Part shown: positions 59,554 through 64,000 of the stretch, one piece after another
How the letters are laid out: every line of letters begins with the position of its first letter
Numbering within the stretch: position 1 is the first letter of the stretch
Position numbers and translations under genes: made by a program
NCBI GenBank assembly: GCA_008508345.1
Contig: QNGE01000833.1
Location: 42,424-106,423, forward strand
Source: Paragonimus westermani
Lineage: Eukaryota; Platyhelminthes; Trematoda; Plagiorchiida; Troglotrematidae
Direction of reading: 5' to 3'
Length of the DNA stretch: 64,000 nucleotides
Notes under the pieces: model-generated
What the model was told of the DNA's origin: nothing
Seen by the model: the letters and a program-made list of their open reading frames with translations, nothing else
Database searches by the model: none

Positions 59554-59673
59554 CTGTCTGTAGACAATGGATGCATCTGTTGGCATACGTGTGTATGTGG
59601 GAGTGAAGATTATCATTAAAAGCTGGCCCATATTGCATATGAGGCTCTATCAACAACCTGTCGTGGTGTACAG
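59554..59673 (-). CDS. Candidate internal exon (120 nt), unknown
   Basis: On the - strand, TTTATCTATCCATCTAG precedes 59673 (a pyrimidine-rich acceptor) and ACAGACAG|GTAAGTTC follows 59554 (a perfect donor). Between them one frame is open throughout: two bases, 39 codons, one base, so the exon is symmetric phase 1-1. The peptide is HHDRLLIEPHMQYGPAFNDN followed by a His/Asn/Cys-rich stretch. The other two frames contain stops. No family is recognised. Possible neighbours on the same strand are 59521-59243 (downstream) and 61281-60898 (upstream). Confidence 0.38.
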
Positions 59674-60379
59674 CTAGATGGATAGATAAATGGGTGGATA
59701 GGCCGGATGCCGGTGCTTGTCTTCTTCGTGCCCAGAATACCGTAGAACCAGGTGGTCTGTTCAAAAGAACCGTTCAACACAACCTGATTGTGATGAGTGG
59801 TGGGACAGAATGTGTCTGGTGTTGCACGGACCAACGATGGGTGGCCAGAAAACGATGTTGTCTTGTTTCAAGTGCGCTATAAATTCAAGTGGTGCTTATG
59901 TTGTTGGAATAATATTTGCAGATAATACGCTCATGATCAGGTTGATGGTGAGGACGAAGGACAAGAGTGGCTGGGTATTGTGTAGACCTGTGGACAAAGT
60001 GGGTATTTTTGTTCACACCCAGCTTCGTAAACGATCATAAAATTTGCAACGCTTCCCCTCCCGAGCAGATTATCAATGATGGAGGAGAGGTTGATGTGCA
60101 CTTCATTATTCCAGTCCTGTTTTATTCGCGCAGGTTTTGTAATTATGGTGCCGGGTGGAATACGGGGACGCGAACATCAAGGCAATGGACTGCGTTTTAA
60201 TACGGCCGCTATTCGTTCGTATGGATCATGCTACTGCCAGCATGGCTACACTATTTCGTACCTAAATGGGCAGAGGGCCGGACGCTAAACTCGGTGCTCG
60301 TTCACATCGGAATAAAAGACTACCGCCTCCCACCCCATCCCCTAAAAATACACCAACCGGCACAACTAACAACCAACAG
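59674..60379. other. Stretch with several overlapping open frames
   Basis: Frames 59694-59882, 59717-60040, 59967-60200, 60076-60288 and 60228-60461 (+) and 59834-59616 (-) overlap in different phases; GC is a little higher than average. None has a motif, and a single real gene cannot be picked out. Confidence 0.3.
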
Positions 60380-60660
60380 GAATAGAATATCACTCACAGC
60401 CAACCCCGGCCATCGCATTTGCACAGATTTCCCTACTAACCACTTTCGAAAAGAAGCATGACTCAAGTTTCGTTCTTGTTAGGGGTCGTCAGCAGTGCTT
60501 ATGTTTACCGTGGCAGGAGTTGAACATCGAGCACGCTTCCCTGAAGCCACCGTGCTGACTACGGCGGCAGTGATCTCAGAGCAAGCACGAGTGATTTGTC
60601 CCATGCAAGCGCTCAGCCACATTCTCTCGTGAGTAATATAGTTCACGAGTAATAACCAGT
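60380..60660 (-). repeat. Ribozyme-SINE copy with conserved ribozyme core
   Basis: On the - strand from about 60635: 5' block GAGAATGTGGCTGAGCGCTT, then a tRNA-like region (CAGCACGGTGG as box A, TGTTCAACTCC as box B, GCCACGG), AAGCACTG, core CTGACGA (60492-60486), stem II degraded (CCCCT-AACA-AGAAC), GAAAC intact (60471-60467), CTTGAGTC with cleavage triplet GTC, then the tail CTTCTTTTCGAAAGTGGTTA down to about 60380. Core bases are complete, but stems I and II are poor, so activity is doubtful. Confidence 0.78.
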
Positions 60661-60897
60661 AGCCAGCAATCACATTACCACAGTATATGCTGTGACAATT
60701 TTCGGGATCTCGTGACGAATCACTATCCGCAGACCATATTTGGATCTTATATCGTCTTTAACGCCTTCTATTGTCATGATCAAGTGTCTAAAAAATTTCA
60801 CGATCATACCACAACTTCTTATCACCTATACGAAGTTCCTGAATCTGTGCCCTTAGTTGACAGTAGGCAACCCATGACGTCCGCGTGGTCCTGCACT
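60661..60897. other. Short gap with a + strand frame
   Basis: A + frame (60712-61020) is antisense to the - candidate below. It contains CAGGTAGTG near 60907, and TTGTTTGTTGCAG ends at 61079, so a + strand exon pair is the competing interpretation. Confidence 0.25.
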
Positions 60898-61281
60898 TCA
60901 CAAAGCCAGGTAGTGACCACGCCCACCCATAGCCACTCGGCTGTAGGTTCGAGCGTCCCTGATTGTCTTGACTGCTCCTGCTATCAATGCTTGGGCAGTT
61001 CTTCGGGTAGTGTGGCTTGATAAATCACATGACAGTGAACAACTAGTGGTATGCTGATCAGAGTTATTGTTTGTTGCAGTGCGTCTCGTCCATCGGTTCT
61101 GCTGCAGATCCGCTAATATATCAACTACTCCATTTGCGGCTTTCAAAGACGGAAATTCAATAGGGATAACTTCAACTTCCTTCACAGTATGGTTGTCAGT
61201 GTCTTTCAGGACACACGAGGTACTTCCAACAGCTTGTGATCGTAGTTCCTCGGGTACACTGGTGAATCGCTTTGATGAATT
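60898..61281 (-). other. Protein-like - strand frame (about 127 codons), unknown
   Basis: After a TAA at 61284-61282 the - frame is open to TGA at 60898. Its first half looks strongly like real protein: FTSVPEELRSQAVGSTSCVL, HTVKEVEVIPIEFPSLKAAN, GVVDILADLQQNRWTRR. The second half is Thr/Ser-rich. A second frame overlaps its N-terminal side (GVKFIKAIHQCTRGTTITSC), so a frameshift or an exon boundary near 61200 is possible. No ATG or clear acceptor marks the start. The family is not recognised. Confidence 0.3.
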
Positions 61282-61284
61282 TTA

Positions 61285-64000
61285 CTCCCAGAGGAGAAGT
61301 TTGCGAGCAGCACACAGTCGGACGCCCCATCCAGATTGATTGTAGAGCTTAGCCACTTCGTACATCAGTTTCCATGGTCAAATGCATCGTATACATGAAT
61401 TCGTATGCAAACGCGTTGCATGCGATAGTCGAACAAATGATCACATTTACTATAATGCTGGTGTCCATTTTACAGACACGTGACGATTTTTAGACGATCG
61501 CCTGCAAATGGACCGCTTTTCTGTTGTGAAAATAACTCACTCGATTGCATTCTAGTCTGATACAAGTTAACATGATCAGCTAAGGTAGATATGGATGAGA
61601 AATGAAATCCTGAGTGAAGACTTTGAAGACGCGGGTAGTACTAATTCATGTGTTGTGTATAGTTCACGCGTGTGATTCGGCCGCTTTCGTAAACCACGTC
61701 ACGATATTACTATGTGACATGCTTTTGTTCATGTGGGCCAGTAATCTAGTATAGGAAATTACTTGTAATGCTAAAACCTATATTTAATAACAATAGCAAT
61801 AGTAAAGCCTATGTCTCCTTGTCAGTTATTAGAATTGAGCATGTGGATCTATACGAAAGTCCGCACTCACAGTGAATTCACACTCGATTATGAATAATCC
61901 AATCTTCATGCGACATACTACTCTTCAATGGAAGATAGCAATTGGGGTATCTACAATGAAAGGTACCGATCTTAGTAAATAGCACAATTAGAGGTGTGAC
62001 CATTTCATAAGTCTGCCGATAAGCTTTACCGTGCAAAATAGTTTTTCAGAGTGGTCCATGTGAATTATTGTGTGACAGTGTATGGACTCAGAGGTGATGT
62101 TAAGGAAGTGTACGCCAGAGATGACTTTCACCAGGATACCGGTAATTCAGTACTACTGAAAAAAGTTGCCCCATTGTTTTGACTTATTGTCGTGTACTGG
62201 ATCCTAGTACAAAGTTGCATCATTGCTCTGTGCTCACTTAAAACATGTTCAGTGTAGAGGGTAAAACCTTGTAAACGATAAGCTGAAAACAGTTGTGAAT
62301 TACGGAGTTAGAACAACGCATTAATCAGCCAACAATTCATTTTCTCATTTGCGAAACCCCTACGTTTTATTCAGTTGGTCGTATGTTAATCTAAAAATAT
62401 TTCCATAGTTAAACTGAGAAAAATTTACTTTCCAGTTCATTTATTGAGTAAATATGAGGTAGAATCGGACAAACCACTATTTACCGGTTCCAGTAAACAC
62501 AGTTGTTAGTTTTTATACAGTATATCGGCTGACAGTGTTAGCTTGAGATGCGGTTCCCAAGCAATCATATCTGACTTGTTTGGTACGTTTACTTTCCAAA
62601 CTGGAATTCAGACAATCGGTAGTTGACTCATATACTTATTAGTCGGACGTCTTGAAATAATTCCTAGTAATAATATGCATAAAGATTTATACCCCTGGAA
62701 AACAGATAGATAAATCATCTCTATATAAACTCAGACGAAATATGGTAGGGTGAGTCTAGAACGGCTAGTTACTGTCCTGATCGACCGCCGTATTTTGTTC
62801 AGTTCGGTCGAAATGTAACCAGAATTTTACTAGCTGTTGAAACATACGAACAGAGCAGGTCATCGTATAGTCTACCCAACTCATATGTTACTAAGCAGAA
62901 ACTACATTAATTCAACTGACAGCCTTAACCGCGAAAGTCTCATGTCTCATACTTTATTGATCCGTTTGACAGGAGTTCGTTAGCCAACACCCCTTTGTTA
63001 TAATAAACCAGTATGACAACATGACAAGCTCACCAATTGCGCAAGATGTGTACCAATGCTCTTCCGACTCCGTTGGTCCTAGAACAAAGTCCAGTGGGCT
63101 ACTTCAAATACTTTCAAACTTAGAGGATCGAATGTAGGACGTTGAGGCCCCACTAGCACAGCATATTATTCACACGGCTAAACCCTACTGGTGAACGTGT
63201 TGTGTTATGTGCTCGTGTGTGTGTGGACGTGATCCCAGTGCGTGTTAAGCCACTCGAACGCAGCGGGACGAACGACAACGTGTCAGACCACACAGTGGTT
63301 CGAGCTGTCTTAACAACCTCACGTCAATGTGCGCACTCGAGCAGACGGTACAGCAGAGATGTGCACGAAAGCAGATCCGATAGCAATCCACCGTTTTTGC
63401 CAGTTCTGAAGCTACTTTGACTTTGCGATCCATCTGCCTCCAGTCAGAAGCTGTATCTTCTTCCACCATAATGCGCTTGGCCCCGCCCCTGTCACCATCC
63501 AACGTATTTACAAGTCCCATTCCTGTTTGGTCGGTCCGGTCACCGCTGTCCTGTCATCAAGACTGGAGTATTCTCCTCGTAGGCTGTCGGCACGCACGTA
63601 TGCGCATCCAACCAACGCCCCCTCCGAAAGCCAGATGTGCTTGAATCATCACCTGTTGAACAAGCAGATCTGATTTCGTCAGACTAGTGTCGCATAATCA
63701 TGGGGTGTTATTGTTCTGACTTTCGACTGACCGGAGGGGTGGCTTGTGACTTGAAGCACTGGTTATGGTGACTTACTGGAACTGAGGAGGGGATGTGAAC
63801 GTTGTCAAGACGGTGATCTTCAAATCGGTTGAGAAGAGTCGCAGATGTCTTGTGTTGAACCGTTTGAAATTCGAAGCATTGCGCTTTTAGAATTGGGATC
63901 TGTAGCCGTGGTTACCACAAACGTTGTACAACTAGGAGGATATTTCGAGAAGAGTGAGACTAGAATGGTCTTTCAAATAACAGGTGTCTTACCCTGTAGA
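61285..64000. other. Non-coding stretch, GC-richer near 63190-63650
   Basis: No motif-bearing frame. At 63520-63245 (-) a frame has KRIMVEEDTASDWRQMDRKV and an acceptor-like CCAAACAG just upstream, but it overlaps two + frames. TAAGCCACTC at 63247-63256 is also found at 53676-53685 inside the CpG-rich segment, suggesting a short shared repeat. Confidence 0.35.

Noticed and set aside
1..64000. CRISPR array, prophage, operons or bacterial genes
   Set aside because: No spaced direct repeats, no ribosome-binding-site-led gene runs, and clear eukaryotic splice signals and retroelements instead.

Overview
The window looks like a piece of a flatworm genome, most likely a digenean trematode. It is AT-rich, has no bacterial-style operons, carries canonical splice sites, and is full of decayed retroelements. 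Three features point to trematodes: a tRNA-derived short repeat carrying a hammerhead ribozyme (the Sm-alpha elements of schistosomes are the known parallel), a Penelope-like element with a GIY-YIG endonuclease, and LINEs whose reverse transcriptases resemble those familiar from flukes and tapeworms. The species call is inference. No complete protein-coding gene can be read. What is present is scattered exon-like open frames and transposon remains.

Layout. 1-130 is a LINE 5' fragment, related to 49080-49190. 1638-1981 (- strand) is the best exon candidate: a terminal exon with splice acceptor, stop and AATAAA. 5.1-7.2 kb holds two + strand LINE reverse-transcriptase remnants, and 8.6-10.7 kb holds two - strand RTE-like remnants in tandem. 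12.6-12.8 kb has a Penelope-type terminal motif. 13.9-22.1 kb mixes weak open frames with ribozyme-SINE copies. 30.55-31.16 kb is the most remarkable locus, a fold-back plus a tandem dimer of the ribozyme-SINE. 40.8-41.4 kb has a head-to-head pair of the same family. 45.8-49.0 kb is a nearly full-length but broken LINE flanked by two related blocks. 50.6-53.1 kb has Penelope remains. 53.56-54.30 kb has a CpG-rich stretch followed by a zinc-finger exon with a perfect splice donor. 58.3 and 60.4-60.6 kb have more ribozyme-SINE copies. 59.5-61.3 kb has - strand exon candidates. The rest is non-coding sequence in which I see nothing specific.

How the parts fit together. The short element has a conserved 5' block, a tRNA-like region with pol III boxes A and B, a type I hammerhead, and a long tail. 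At 30.6-31.06 kb two units sit in tandem, with about 392 nt between equivalent cleavage sites. This is the architecture expected of retrozyme-like elements, whose tandem transcripts self-cleave into unit-length RNA. Penelope-like elements, which are proposed to mobilise such RNAs in animals, are also present, though broken. The ribozyme assignment rests on every core base being visible in one copy. The mobilisation model is inference.
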